A stretch of DNA of 64,000 bases, from positions 151,410 to 215,409 of the forward strand of contig CAJKVH010000001.1 in assembly GCA_905203305.1 (NCBI GenBank), in the 5' to 3' direction. Source of the stretch: an uncultured Eubacteriales bacterium. Its GTDB lineage: Bacteria; Bacillota; Clostridia; TANB77; CAG-508. A program made the position numbers and the translations under genes. The notes under the pieces were generated by a model. That model was not told the origin of the DNA. It searched no databases and saw only the letters and a program-made list of their open reading frames with translations. Below are positions 54,199 to 61,595 of this stretch, one piece after another (the first letter of the stretch is position 1; the number at the start of each line of letters is the position of its first letter).

Positions 54199-54470
54199 TT
54201 TATTTAAATATCTAGGATATACTATTTTTTTCTGGGCAAATGAAAATGGGGAACCAATTCATGTTCATGTTTGCAAAGGAAAACCTCGGACCAAATGCAA
54301 CCAAAGTTTGGTTAACCAAAAGCGGAGATTGTATATTATCTAATAATAATAGTAAAATTCCCGAAAATGACTTAAATAAAATTTTAAAATCAATAAGATA
54401 CAATTTTTTCTATATTGTATCCGAATGGAAAGCTTTCTATGGTATAAATGAAGTCAAATTTTATTGTTAA
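54191..54470 (+). CDS. DUF4160 protein, needs +1 frameshift at CGG
   Basis: Read across a +1 shift, the gene encodes 92 residues: VPNLFKYLGYTIFFWANENG, EPIHVHVCKGKP, then GPNATKVWLTKSGDCIL, PENDLNKILK and a closing INEVKFYC. The HVHV motif is the family signature, and the PNATKVW block that normally follows it lies in the +1 frame. Zero frame has CCT CGG ACC; one extra C separates the halves, and GGA follows in the new frame. Without the shift the product ends 18 codons later. The GTG start follows AGGAGG with eight-base spacing. DUF4160 proteins are often found in toxin-antitoxin-like pairs. Confidence 0.75.
54287..54290 (+). other. CGGA +1 frameshift site 4
   Basis: The codons run GGA AAA CCT CGG, followed by A. 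Reading GGA gives KPGPNATKVW. This is the only one of the four sites on the plus strand. The P-site codon CCT could not re-pair on CTC. Confidence 0.7.
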
Positions 54471-54477
54471 TAAAAAT

Positions 54478-54549
54478 AAGAAAAAGGCCGCATATTGCGC
54501 CCTTTTTCTTATGTGCAACTTTAATGTGCAAAATTTGCACATTAAAGTT
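54478..54549 (+). terminator. Two tandem hairpins after the DUF4160 gene
   Basis: First, AAGAAAAAGG pairs with CCTTTTTCTT through GC-rich GCCGC/GCGC. Then a 33-base element has perfect 16-base arms (AACTTTAATGTGCAAA) around one base, followed by TTTTATTG. Both can terminate on the plus strand; the second also faces the end of the VOC remnant. Confidence 0.7.
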
Positions 54550-54550
54550 T

Positions 54551-54664
54551 TTATTGTATCTCCTTTTCTCCCAAATCTTCTGAAAATCTAAGCAAATATC
54601 CATCAGGATCCTGTACTAAAAACTCCTTGTTTCCTAAAAGTTTATCATCTTGCCTGTACCAAGC
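54551..54664 (-). pseudogene. 3' remnant of a VOC (glyoxalase/bleomycin resistance) gene
   Basis: About 37 codons end in a TAA and encode WYRQDDKLLGNKEFLV, then QDPDGYLLRFSEDLGEKEIQ, the typical C-terminus of VOC-fold proteins (the Glu/Gln-D-P-DGY metal-site strand). No start codon or upstream part remains. It begins right after the stop of the NadR-like gene, so the 5' part was deleted. Confidence 0.65.
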
Positions 54665-54671
54665 TTATTTA

Positions 54672-55148
54672 TTATTTTATCCTATTTTCTTTCATATCCA
54701 TATAAACATCTTCATTTAAAAACATTTTATATTTTTCTATATCTTTTCTTATGTTGCTTGCACTTACATCAAATATTTTTCTTTCTTTATCTACAACAAC
54801 ATTTTCTATTCCAAGATATTTAGCTACATATTTACCATATTCTTCGCTACTGTAAAAATGTGTTACATTTATTCCTTTTATTATGCTATTTAAATACTTC
54901 ATTTGGATCTCTACACTTTCGTCATCTAGTCCATATTGCTTTGGACTGTTAAATGCTTTTAATATTTTCACATCTGGAAAGTCTTTTTTTATCCATTTTA
55001 TTTTGTCTTCTATATCTATTTTTAAATTTGGTGTGTCGTAAACTACAACATATAATTCGTCCATATCTTTTAAAGCTGTTTCTATTAAGTATTTATGTCC
55101 TATGTGATATGGAGCATATTTTCCAATTGTAAATCCTATTTTTTTCAA
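54672..55148 (-). CDS. NadR-like nucleotidyltransferase
   Basis: A 158-residue nucleotidyltransferase with the KYAPYHIGHKYLIETAL signature (HxGH), VVYDTPN, a central YSSEEYGKYVAKYLG block and the final VSASNIRKDIEKYK. This matches the NMN adenylyltransferase domain of NadR-like proteins, which form NAD from NMN and ATP; a different nucleotidyl acceptor is possible. It has a normal RBS-poor AT leader, and a VOC remnant lies downstream. Confidence 0.75.
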   Translation of the reverse strand: MKKIGFTIGKYAPYHIGHKYLIETALKDMDELYVVVYDTPNLKIDIEDKIKWIKKDFPDVKILKAFNSPKQYGLDDESVEIQMKYLNSIIKGINVTHFYSSEEYGKYVAKYLGIENVVVDKERKIFDVSASNIRKDIEKYKMFLNEDVYMDMKENRIK

Positions 55149-55277
55149 TTTATCTCTCCGTTCTTTGTTTTTTTCTTATTATAGAACAAGTGTTTTTATC
55201 TGTCAATCTTTTTATAAAATAAATTCCTCATTTTCTATAAAGTTACACTATAATTTTTTTATTTATTTTATACATAC

Positions 55278-55306
55278 AAAAATAGCCAAGTTCAAAACCT
55301 GGCTAT
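55278..55306 (-). terminator. Terminator of the downstream small membrane protein gene
   Basis: ATAGCCAGG pairs with CTTGGCTAT around a TTTTGA loop and is followed by TTTTTG on the minus strand. Confidence 0.75.
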
Positions 55307-55342
55307 CATCTATATATTTGGGAATTATTATGTTAAGCTAAA

Positions 55343-55678
55343 TTAATTGTTTGCCCATCTTAGCATTTTGATGTCTTTGTATTTTTCTAATACTGCATTG
55401 TATTTTTCGTATTCGTCTTCCCATAATGCGTTAGGCACTTTATCAAATGCATTAAATATTTCTTCTGCTTCTTTTAAGTATATTAGTTGTTCTTGTACAC
55501 TTAATTTTTCATATTTTTTTGAAAAAGCATATAATCTATCTAAAGTTTGGTTCGCTTCTATAAAGCTCCAAAAGTCTTTTACATTCATTCCAAAAGCTTT
55601 TATTTGCACTACTGCATATCCTATTAATGCTACTATTATAAATATTAAAATATATATTAAAATTCCAATACCTTTCAT
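55343..55678 (-). CDS. Small membrane-anchored protein, unknown function
   Basis: Not recognised. The 111-residue product has an N-terminal helix (GILIYILIFIIVALIGYAVV) and a soluble helical part with SVQEQLIYLKEAEEIFNAF and VLEKYKDIKMLRWANN. I use the ATG after AAGAGG rather than the overlapping GTG. It is followed by its own terminator. Confidence 0.6.
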   Translation of the reverse strand: MKGIGILIYILIFIIVALIGYAVVQIKAFGMNVKDFWSFIEANQTLDRLYAFSKKYEKLSVQEQLIYLKEAEEIFNAFDKVPNALWEDEYEKYNAVLEKYKDIKMLRWANN

Positions 55679-55873
55679 CTTAATCACCTCTTATAAATCC
55701 TTTGTACATATATATTATACCACCTTTGTTACAAAATTGCAACTTTTTTGTAACATTTATGTAATATTTAGGTAATATTTTTGTAATTTTTATATTTTTA
55801 TTAACATTTTCACTCAAATATGATATACTAGAGTTTATATTTTCATAAATTTAATAAAAAAGGGTGATATAAA

Positions 55874-56737
55874 ATGGATGATAATCGTTTTTCTCAAACT
55901 AAAAAAGTTGGGATTTTAGGTATTTTTGGTAATATATTTTTGCTATTAATAAAAGGCTTTATTGGCTTTACTACTAAAAGTCAAGCCATGATTGCAGATA
56001 GTATAAATAGTGCAGGTGACATATTTGCTTCTCTTATGACTTTTATTGGAAACAAGATTTCAAGTGCTCCAAAAGATGAGGATCATAATTTTGGTCATGG
56101 AAAGGCTGAATACATTTTTTCTATGTTTATTGGTCTTTCTATGATTATAGTTAGCTTTAAGCTACTTTACGATTCTGTTTTAACACTTATTTTTGGAAGT
56201 AAATTAACTTTTTCATGGCTTCTTGTTATAACTTGTTTTATTACTATTGGTGTTAAGGCTTTTCTTTATTTATATACCAGATCTGCTACTAAAAAATATG
56301 ATAATATTCTTTTAAAAGCTAATATGAATGATCATAGAAATGATTGTATTGTTACAACTTTTACTTTAATTTCAGTTCTTTTAAGCTTAAAAGGTATTTA
56401 TTGGTTTGATAGTTTAACTGGTATTGGTATTTCAATTTGGATTGGATATACAGGTTTTACGTTTTTTATAGAAAGTTATAATGTACTTATGGATATTTCC
56501 GTTGATGACAAAACTAAAGATCTTATTTTAGATATTGTAAATTCTTATAAAGATATAAAAAGTGTTCAAAGCATTTCTTCTACACCTGTTGGTTATAAAT
56601 ATATAATTGTACTTGTTATTAATGTAGATGGAAATATGTCAACATTTGAAAGCCACTCTTTGGCAGATACTATTGAAAAAAGCGTTTGTGCTCTTGATAA
56701 TGTCTATAAAACAATTGTGCATGTTGAGCCAGTTTAA
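55874..56737 (+). CDS. Cation diffusion facilitator (CDF) transporter
   Basis: A 287-residue divalent metal/proton antiporter with six membrane segments and a C-terminal cytoplasmic domain. The metal-site residues lie in MIADSINSAGDIFASL and in HRNDCIVTTFTLI, and the family motif DHNFGHGKAEYIFSMFIG follows helix 2. One metal-site position is Ser/Asn where Zn carriers have His, so Mn2+ or Fe2+ is possible. It has GGGTG before the ATG and converges with clpC on a shared terminator. Confidence 0.9.
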   Translation: MDDNRFSQTKKVGILGIFGNIFLLLIKGFIGFTTKSQAMIADSINSAGDIFASLMTFIGNKISSAPKDEDHNFGHGKAEYIFSMFIGLSMIIVSFKLLYDSVLTLIFGSKLTFSWLLVITCFITIGVKAFLYLYTRSATKKYDNILLKANMNDHRNDCIVTTFTLISVLLSLKGIYWFDSLTGIGISIWIGYTGFTFFIESYNVLMDISVDDKTKDLILDIVNSYKDIKSVQSISSTPVGYKYIIVLVINVDGNMSTFESHSLADTIEKSVCALDNVYKTIVHVEPV

Positions 56738-56777
56738 TTATTTTTGTTATGAAAATATCTAAGCTTTATAAAACACT

Positions 56778-56813
56778 AAAAGCCGCTTCCATTTAGTTTG
56801 GAAAACGGCTTTT
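56778..56813. terminator. Bidirectional terminator between CDF gene and clpC
   Basis: AAAAGCCG pairs with CGGCTTTT, with an inner TCC/GGA pairing; T-rich tracts follow on both strands. Confidence 0.8.
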
Positions 56814-56816
56814 ATT

Positions 56817-59261
56817 TTATATAATTTCTACCTTTTCATCATCTGCTGTAACTTTTACAAGTTTACCTCTTTTTATTTTTCCATCAAGAATTGCCTCTGC
56901 AATTTTGTCTTCTACTAAGTTTTGAATAGTTCTTTTTAATGGTCTTGCACCAAATGATTTATCTATTCCTTTTTTGGCAATTAAATCTTTTACTTTTTCA
57001 TCAAATTCAATTTCATATTTTTGTTCTTTCATTCTTTTTGAAACTTCATTTAACATTAATTCTATTATTTTTGAAATTTCTTCATCATTTAGTTTATGGA
57101 ATACAATTATTTCATCTATACGGTTTATAAACTCTGGTCTAAATTCTCTTTTTAATTCTGCCATTACTTCTTTTTTAGTATTTTCATATTCCATTTGTTC
57201 ATTTTTGTCTTTATTTCCTTCGTTTGAAAATCCTAATGTCTTTTTGTCTGTAATTATTCTTGCTCCTATATTTGATGTCATTATTATTACTGTATTTTTA
57301 AAGTTTACTGTTCTACCATTTGAATCTGTAAGTCTTCCATCATCTAGTATTTGAAGTAACATGTTCATTACATCTGGATGTGCTTTTTCTATTTCATCAA
57401 ATAGAATTACAGCATAAGGTTTTCTTCTGATTTTTTCTGTTAATTGTCCACCTTCTTCAAATCCTACATATCCTGGAGGAGATCCTATAAGTTTTGATAC
57501 CGAATGTGCTTCCATATATTCTGACATATCAATTCTTATCATTGCAGATTCATCTCCAAATAAGCTTTCTGCTAATGCTTTTGATAGCTCTGTTTTTCCG
57601 ACTCCTGTTGGTCCTAAAAATAGGAATGATCCTATTGGTCTATTTGGATCTTTTAAACCTACTCTTCCTCTTCTTATTGCTTTACTTACCGCTTCTACTG
57701 CTTCATTTTGACCTATTACTCTTTCATGTAAACTTTTTTCTAGATTACGAAGTCTTTGATTTTCATCTTCAGATATTTTCTTTGCTGGAATTCCTGTCCA
57801 AAGTGAAATTACATCTGCAATATTTTCTTCTGTTATTTTTACAACTTTTTTTGTATTTTGATTTTTCCAAGATTTTTCTTTTTCTTCATATTTTTCTTTT
57901 AAGGCTTTTTCTTCATCTCTTAAAGTTGCAGCCTTTTCAAATTTTTGGCTTCTTACCGCTTCTTCTTTATCTTTTGTAATTCTATCTATTTCTTCTTGCA
58001 TATTTTTTAATTCTTCTGGTTCATTATATGTTTGTAATCTTGCCTTTGATGATGCTTCATCTATTAAATCTATTGCCTTATCTGGCAAAAACCTATCGTT
58101 TATATATCTTTCAGATAAAATTACAGCTGCTTCAATTGCCTCATCTGTTATTTTTACATTATGATGTGCCTCATATTTATCTCTTATTCCTTTTAAAATT
58201 GTTATTGTATCTTTTTCAGTTGGCTCATTTACTGTAACAGGACTAAATCTACGCTCTAATGCAGAATCTTTTTCTATATATTTTCTATATTCTCCAATTG
58301 TTGTTGCACCAACTAATTGTATTTCTCCTCTTGCAAGCATAGGTTTTAAAATATTTGCTGCATCAATTGCTCCTTCTGCAGAACCTGCACCAACTATTGT
58401 ATGAATCTCATCAATAAATAATATTACATCTCCTGCTTTTTTAACCTCTCCAAGAGCCTTTTTTATTCTCTCTTCAAAATCTCCTCTATATTTAGCACCT
58501 GCTACCATTCCAGATATATCAAGGCTTACAACTCTTTTATTTTTAAGTACTTCTGGAACATCTCCCAAATTTATTTTTTGAGCTAATCCTTCGACAATTG
58601 CTGTTTTACCAACACCTGGTTCACCAATTAAACATGGATTGTTTTTAGTTCTTCTAGATAATATTTGTATAACTCTTTCTATTTCTTTACTTCTTCCTAC
58701 TACTGGATCTAACTTTCCTTCTTTTGCCTTTTTAGTTAAATCTTCTCCAAATTGATTTAATGTTGGTGTTGAATTATAGCTTCCTGTTTGTTTACTATTT
58801 GTAGCTCCTCCTTTTGATACATCTTCTGCTTCATTTATTACTGTTACTATTTCGTTATATAATCTTGGTAAATCTACATTTAAATCTAGTAAAATTCTTA
58901 CTGCAATACTATCTCCTTCTCTTAATATTCCTATAAGAAGATGTTCTGTTCCTATATAGTCATAACCTAATTTTCTTGCTTCTATAAAACTATTTTCAAT
59001 AACTCTTTTTGATCTTGGAGTAAAACCTAATGTTTCTTGAGAAGTTATTACTTCTTTACCTATCATATCCACAATTTTGTTTTCTACATCATTTGGAGTC
59101 ACACCTTGATTTTGTAGGACTTTACTTGCAACTCCAGCACCTTCCCTTACTAAACCATATAAAATATGTTCTGTTCCTATATAGTTATGTCCTAAATTTA
59201 CAGCTTCATCTTGAGCTAATTCTATTGCTTTTTTTGCTCTTGATGTAAATTTATATATCAT
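56817..59261 (-). CDS. clpC: ATP-dependent Clp protease ATPase subunit ClpC
   Basis: An 814-residue AAA+ unfoldase partner of ClpP. Two N-terminal Clp repeats (FTSRAKKAIELAQDEAVNLG and SFIEARKLGYDYIGTEHLL) are followed by AAA1 with GEPGVGKTAIVEGL, the UVR middle domain (EEAVRSQKFEKAATLRDEEK), and AAA2 with LGPTGVGKTELSK. In Bacillus it needs McsB or MecA adaptors; the mcsB gene is next upstream, and the stop and start are spaced TAATATG. I use the ATG at that junction rather than a GTG inside mcsB. Confidence 0.96.
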   Translation of the reverse strand: MIYKFTSRAKKAIELAQDEAVNLGHNYIGTEHILYGLVREGAGVASKVLQNQGVTPNDVENKIVDMIGKEVITSQETLGFTPRSKRVIENSFIEARKLGYDYIGTEHLLIGILREGDSIAVRILLDLNVDLPRLYNEIVTVINEAEDVSKGGATNSKQTGSYNSTPTLNQFGEDLTKKAKEGKLDPVVGRSKEIERVIQILSRRTKNNPCLIGEPGVGKTAIVEGLAQKINLGDVPEVLKNKRVVSLDISGMVAGAKYRGDFEERIKKALGEVKKAGDVILFIDEIHTIVGAGSAEGAIDAANILKPMLARGEIQLVGATTIGEYRKYIEKDSALERRFSPVTVNEPTEKDTITILKGIRDKYEAHHNVKITDEAIEAAVILSERYINDRFLPDKAIDLIDEASSKARLQTYNEPEELKNMQEEIDRITKDKEEAVRSQKFEKAATLRDEEKALKEKYEEKEKSWKNQNTKKVVKITEENIADVISLWTGIPAKKISEDENQRLRNLEKSLHERVIGQNEAVEAVSKAIRRGRVGLKDPNRPIGSFLFLGPTGVGKTELSKALAESLFGDESAMIRIDMSEYMEAHSVSKLIGSPPGYVGFEEGGQLTEKIRRKPYAVILFDEIEKAHPDVMNMLLQILDDGRLTDSNGRTVNFKNTVIIMTSNIGARIITDKKTLGFSNEGNKDKNEQMEYENTKKEVMAELKREFRPEFINRIDEIIVFHKLNDEEISKIIELMLNEVSKRMKEQKYEIEFDEKVKDLIAKKGIDKSFGARPLKRTIQNLVEDKIAEAILDGKIKRGKLVKVTADDEKVEII

Positions 59262-59262
59262 A

Positions 59263-60231
59263 TTATACACTTCCCTTCTCTAATATATTTTTTATCATTT
59301 CTGCTCTTTTTATTTTTCTATCATATTCATCAAAATTTTTATTAAAATATTTTTGTAAACTATAATCATCCATATAAGAGTAAATTTTATTTATATCTTC
59401 ATCTGAAAATTCTTTTATTACTCCCATATCAACTCCCATTTTTACATCTGACATAAGATTTAAAGCTTCACTAAATCCTAATTTTCTTGTATTTGTTAAT
59501 ATCCCAAAGCTTCTATAAACCATATCTTCAAATTCAAGTTTATTCTTACCTAGTATAGATTTTGCGATCCTCTCTTGCTTAATTACCTTATCCACAATTG
59601 CTCTAAAGTTTTTTATAATTGTATCTTCTGATAATCCCAAAGTCTGCTTATTTTCAATCTTATACATATCTCCTAACACTTCTTGACCTTTTACATATAC
59701 TGGCTCAAAACTTAACCCAAAATCATTTATAATTTTAGAAATACTTCTTATATTTCCAGTTTTTGCAAGTCCTGGTAAATGTATTGTTTCAACAACTTTT
59801 AAACCAGTCCCTACATATAATGGAGAAGTTGTTAAAAATCCATACTTTTTACTTTTTGCAATATCAAATAAATTATTAAACTTTTCATCAATCTCTTTTG
59901 CTAGCCTAAAAGGACTCTCAACATCTAAATCCTTATTTAAAACTTGTATCTCAATATGTTCTTCTCCATTTAACTTAACACAAATACTTTCATCATCATT
60001 AAGCAACATAGAAATATTTTCATTTTGCAAATCTTCTTTATCAATTAATCTTTTTTCTAAAAAATATCCTTTATCTATTTCATTTAAATCTTTCAATTTA
60101 ATAAATTTTAAATTATATCCTATGCTTGGCAATTTAGACTTAACTTCATTTTCAATCTTAACAATATCTCCTAAACTTTTTGTTCCAAATCTATAATTTC
60201 TTAAATTTCTTACATACGCTACTTTAATCAT
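59263..60231 (-). CDS. mcsB: McsB-like protein arginine kinase, divergent
   Basis: A 322-residue member of the McsB family, which phosphorylates arginines to mark proteins for ClpC. Family features kept: NGEEHIEIQVL, LTTSPLYVGTGLKVVETIHL, QTLGLSED, VYRSFGILTNTR and MGVDMGVI. Differences from B. subtilis McsB: a shorter N-terminus with AYVRNLRN in place of SSRIRLARN, HIEIQ in place of HIRIQ, TSP in place of SCP, and RKIKRA in place of RDIRRA at the phosphoarginine pocket. Activity may be altered. I use the ATG after GAAAGGA; a longer frame runs through a repeat element. Confidence 0.85.
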   Translation of the reverse strand: MIKVAYVRNLRNYRFGTKSLGDIVKIENEVKSKLPSIGYNLKFIKLKDLNEIDKGYFLEKRLIDKEDLQNENISMLLNDDESICVKLNGEEHIEIQVLNKDLDVESPFRLAKEIDEKFNNLFDIAKSKKYGFLTTSPLYVGTGLKVVETIHLPGLAKTGNIRSISKIINDFGLSFEPVYVKGQEVLGDMYKIENKQTLGLSEDTIIKNFRAIVDKVIKQERIAKSILGKNKLEFEDMVYRSFGILTNTRKLGFSEALNLMSDVKMGVDMGVIKEFSDEDINKIYSYMDDYSLQKYFNKNFDEYDRKIKRAEMIKNILEKGSV

Positions 60232-60255
60232 TTTTTGTTCCTTTCTTCCCCATTT

Positions 60256-60311
60256 CCCATTTGGGGACGGAGTTTTTAGGTGAATTCCCATTTGGGGACG
60301 GAGTTTTTAGG
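60256..60311. repeat. Two direct half-copies of the REP-like repeat
   Basis: CCCATTTGGGGACGGAGTTT followed by TTAGG occurs twice in the same orientation, about 32 bases apart, between mcsA and mcsB. The right arm is missing, so no long palindrome forms, and the core is GGAGTTTTTAGG rather than the GGAGATTTTAGG of the full copies. Confidence 0.85.
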
Positions 60312-60344
60312 GAAATTTTTCCGTACCGTCTCCAACATATTAAA

Positions 60345-60893
60345 TTATTTTTCCTCTTCTTTTATTTGATCACGTAATTTTGCTGCATCTTCATATCTTT
60401 CTTCTTGTATTGCTTGTTTTAACTCTTCTTTCAATTTTTCTATTTTACTTATATTTTCTTCTTCTTTTGCTTCTTTATCATCTAAGTTTTGTTTTACTTC
60501 ATTTCCTTCTTTTACTTCTCCTAATCTTCCTACATGAGATGTTGCCCCTTGTAAACTTCTTAAAATAGGATCTATTCTGGATTCAAATTCATCATAACAA
60601 TTACTACATCCTAATTTTCCTGTATGCAAGAATTCATCCCATGTTAAACCACAATTTTTACATTGTAATTGATTTAAATTTTCTCCTATTGATGGTAAGA
60701 AACTCATTTCATTCATATCATCAAAAAAATCTTCTAGGAAATTATTAAAACTTATTGGCATATTAAAATGCATATCACTTATTCCTAATTTTTTACTACA
60801 CTCTTCACATAAAAACATTTGCTTTTTTTCTCCATTTACTATTTGAGTATATTTTACGTTTGCTTCATTTTTTCCACAATTTTCACATTTCAT
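60345..60893 (-). CDS. mcsA: McsA, activator of McsB
   Basis: A 182-residue protein with two zinc-binding CxxC pairs per finger: MKCENCGKNEANV with FLCEECSKKLG, and QLQCKNCGLTW with KLGCSNCYDEF. A C-terminal UVR motif (LKQAIQEERYEDAAKLRDQI) ends it. McsA stimulates McsB kinase activity and helps regulate CtsR. I start at the ATG nine bases after GAAAGG, which gives the normal N-terminus; the longer frame crosses a repeat half-copy. Confidence 0.93.
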   Translation of the reverse strand: MKCENCGKNEANVKYTQIVNGEKKQMFLCEECSKKLGISDMHFNMPISFNNFLEDFFDDMNEMSFLPSIGENLNQLQCKNCGLTWDEFLHTGKLGCSNCYDEFESRIDPILRSLQGATSHVGRLGEVKEGNEVKQNLDDKEAKEEENISKIEKLKEELKQAIQEERYEDAAKLRDQIKEEEK

Positions 60894-60913
60894 AATAATC
60901 ATCCTTTCTTTTT

Positions 60914-60942
60914 CCCATTTGGGGACGGAGTTTTTAGGGGAA
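60914..60942. repeat. Half-copy of the REP-like repeat
   Basis: CCCATTTGGGGACGGAGTTT followed by TTAGGGGAA, a single arm between ctsR and mcsA, near a small palindrome GTTTGCAAAC. Confidence 0.8.
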
Positions 60943-61025
60943 TTTTTCCTGTTTGCAAACAGTCCTCCTTTGGGCAATTCTCCATTTTTAGTAACCACCG
61001 TTTAGTTACTTTCCTTTTTAATAAA

Positions 61026-61469
61026 TTAATCAATATTTAATATCATATTTTTTAATATATTTGCTCGCAATTTGTCTTTGTATATTTTAGGTATTTCCAA
61101 AACATTGTCACTTGTTGCTACTCTTAGCATTTTAGCTTCTTTTTCATTTATCAGATTATATGTTAAAAAATCACTTATTAAAATTTCTGCTTCTTTGTTT
61201 GTCAATGTTTCACCTATATTTCCTATTATATGCATTATATAATCAGATCTTGTATTTGTTATTTTTTTTATTGTTATATGACCTCCGCCACCACGTCTAC
61301 TTTCTACATAATATCCTTGTGATGGCTTAAACCTTGTTGATATAACATAATTTATTTGTGACGGCACACAATTAAATTTTTGTGCTAGTTCATTTCTTTG
61401 TATTTCTATTTCTTCATCTTCATTAAAAAGTTCTTTTATGAATTCTTCTATTACGTCCGAAACTCTCAT
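61026..61469 (-). CDS. ctsR: Transcriptional repressor CtsR
   Basis: A 147-residue repressor of class III heat-shock genes. The N-terminal winged helix-turn-helix (RNELAQKFNCVPSQINYVIS) and the glycine-rich wing ESRRGGGGHITI are intact. The C-terminal dimer and McsB-contact region shows LTNKEAEILISDFL. It is the first gene of ctsR-mcsA-mcsB-clpC and is preceded by an exact CtsR operator, so it should repress itself until heat or stress. Confidence 0.95.
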   Translation of the reverse strand: MRVSDVIEEFIKELFNEDEEIEIQRNELAQKFNCVPSQINYVISTRFKPSQGYYVESRRGGGGHITIKKITNTRSDYIMHIIGNIGETLTNKEAEILISDFLTYNLINEKEAKMLRVATSDNVLEIPKIYKDKLRANILKNMILNID

Positions 61470-61488
61470 CTTTTTCCTCCTTTTTGTT

Positions 61489-61505
61489 TTTGACTTTCTT
61501 TGACC
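61489..61505 (-). promoter_or_regulatory. CtsR operator
   Basis: The minus strand reads GGTCAAAGAAAGTCAAA, an exact match to the published heptad-repeat consensus (A/G)GTCAAA-NAN-(A/G)GTCAAA. It lies between the -10 box and the ctsR ribosome site (AAGGAGG). Confidence 0.92.
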
Positions 61506-61514
61506 TTTATTGAC

Positions 61515-61542
61515 ATTATAGTACCTTTTTAGATTTTTTCAA
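61515..61542 (-). promoter_or_regulatory. Promoter of the ctsR operon
   Basis: TTGAAA and TATAAT are separated by 16 bases on the minus strand, just upstream of the CtsR operator. Confidence 0.8.
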
Positions 61543-61595
61543 TATTGATTTATTGTTATTATGTACACTTTAATTCATATAATTCTTTGATTTCA

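Noticed and set aside
21639..54290. Reassignment of CGG to another amino acid such as Trp (known in some Firmicutes) as the explanation for the unusual CGG codons
   Set aside because: At all four sites the conserved downstream protein is in the +1 frame, not in zero frame, and two sites meet a stop codon within one or two codons. A simple change of codon meaning does not restore the proteins.
21639..54290. Ordinary sequencing indels as the explanation of all four CGG sites
   Set aside because: Not fully excluded. Random or homopolymer errors would not always insert a C directly before an in-frame GGA, nor leave CGG absent elsewhere. The A7 lesion in the toxin, by contrast, is exactly what a homopolymer error looks like.
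21639..54290. Classical P-site +1 slippage, as at the prfB site
   Set aside because: The P-site codons are TAC, AAA, AAA and CCT; only AAA could partly re-pair in +1 (on AAC). No Shine-Dalgarno-like stimulator with common spacing and no stop codon in the A site is seen.
60232..60998. Longer N-termini of McsB and McsA
   Set aside because: The extensions are translations of the repeat half-copies (TPSPNGKW and NSVPKWEK) and lack ribosome sites; the inner ATGs have good sites and match family starts.
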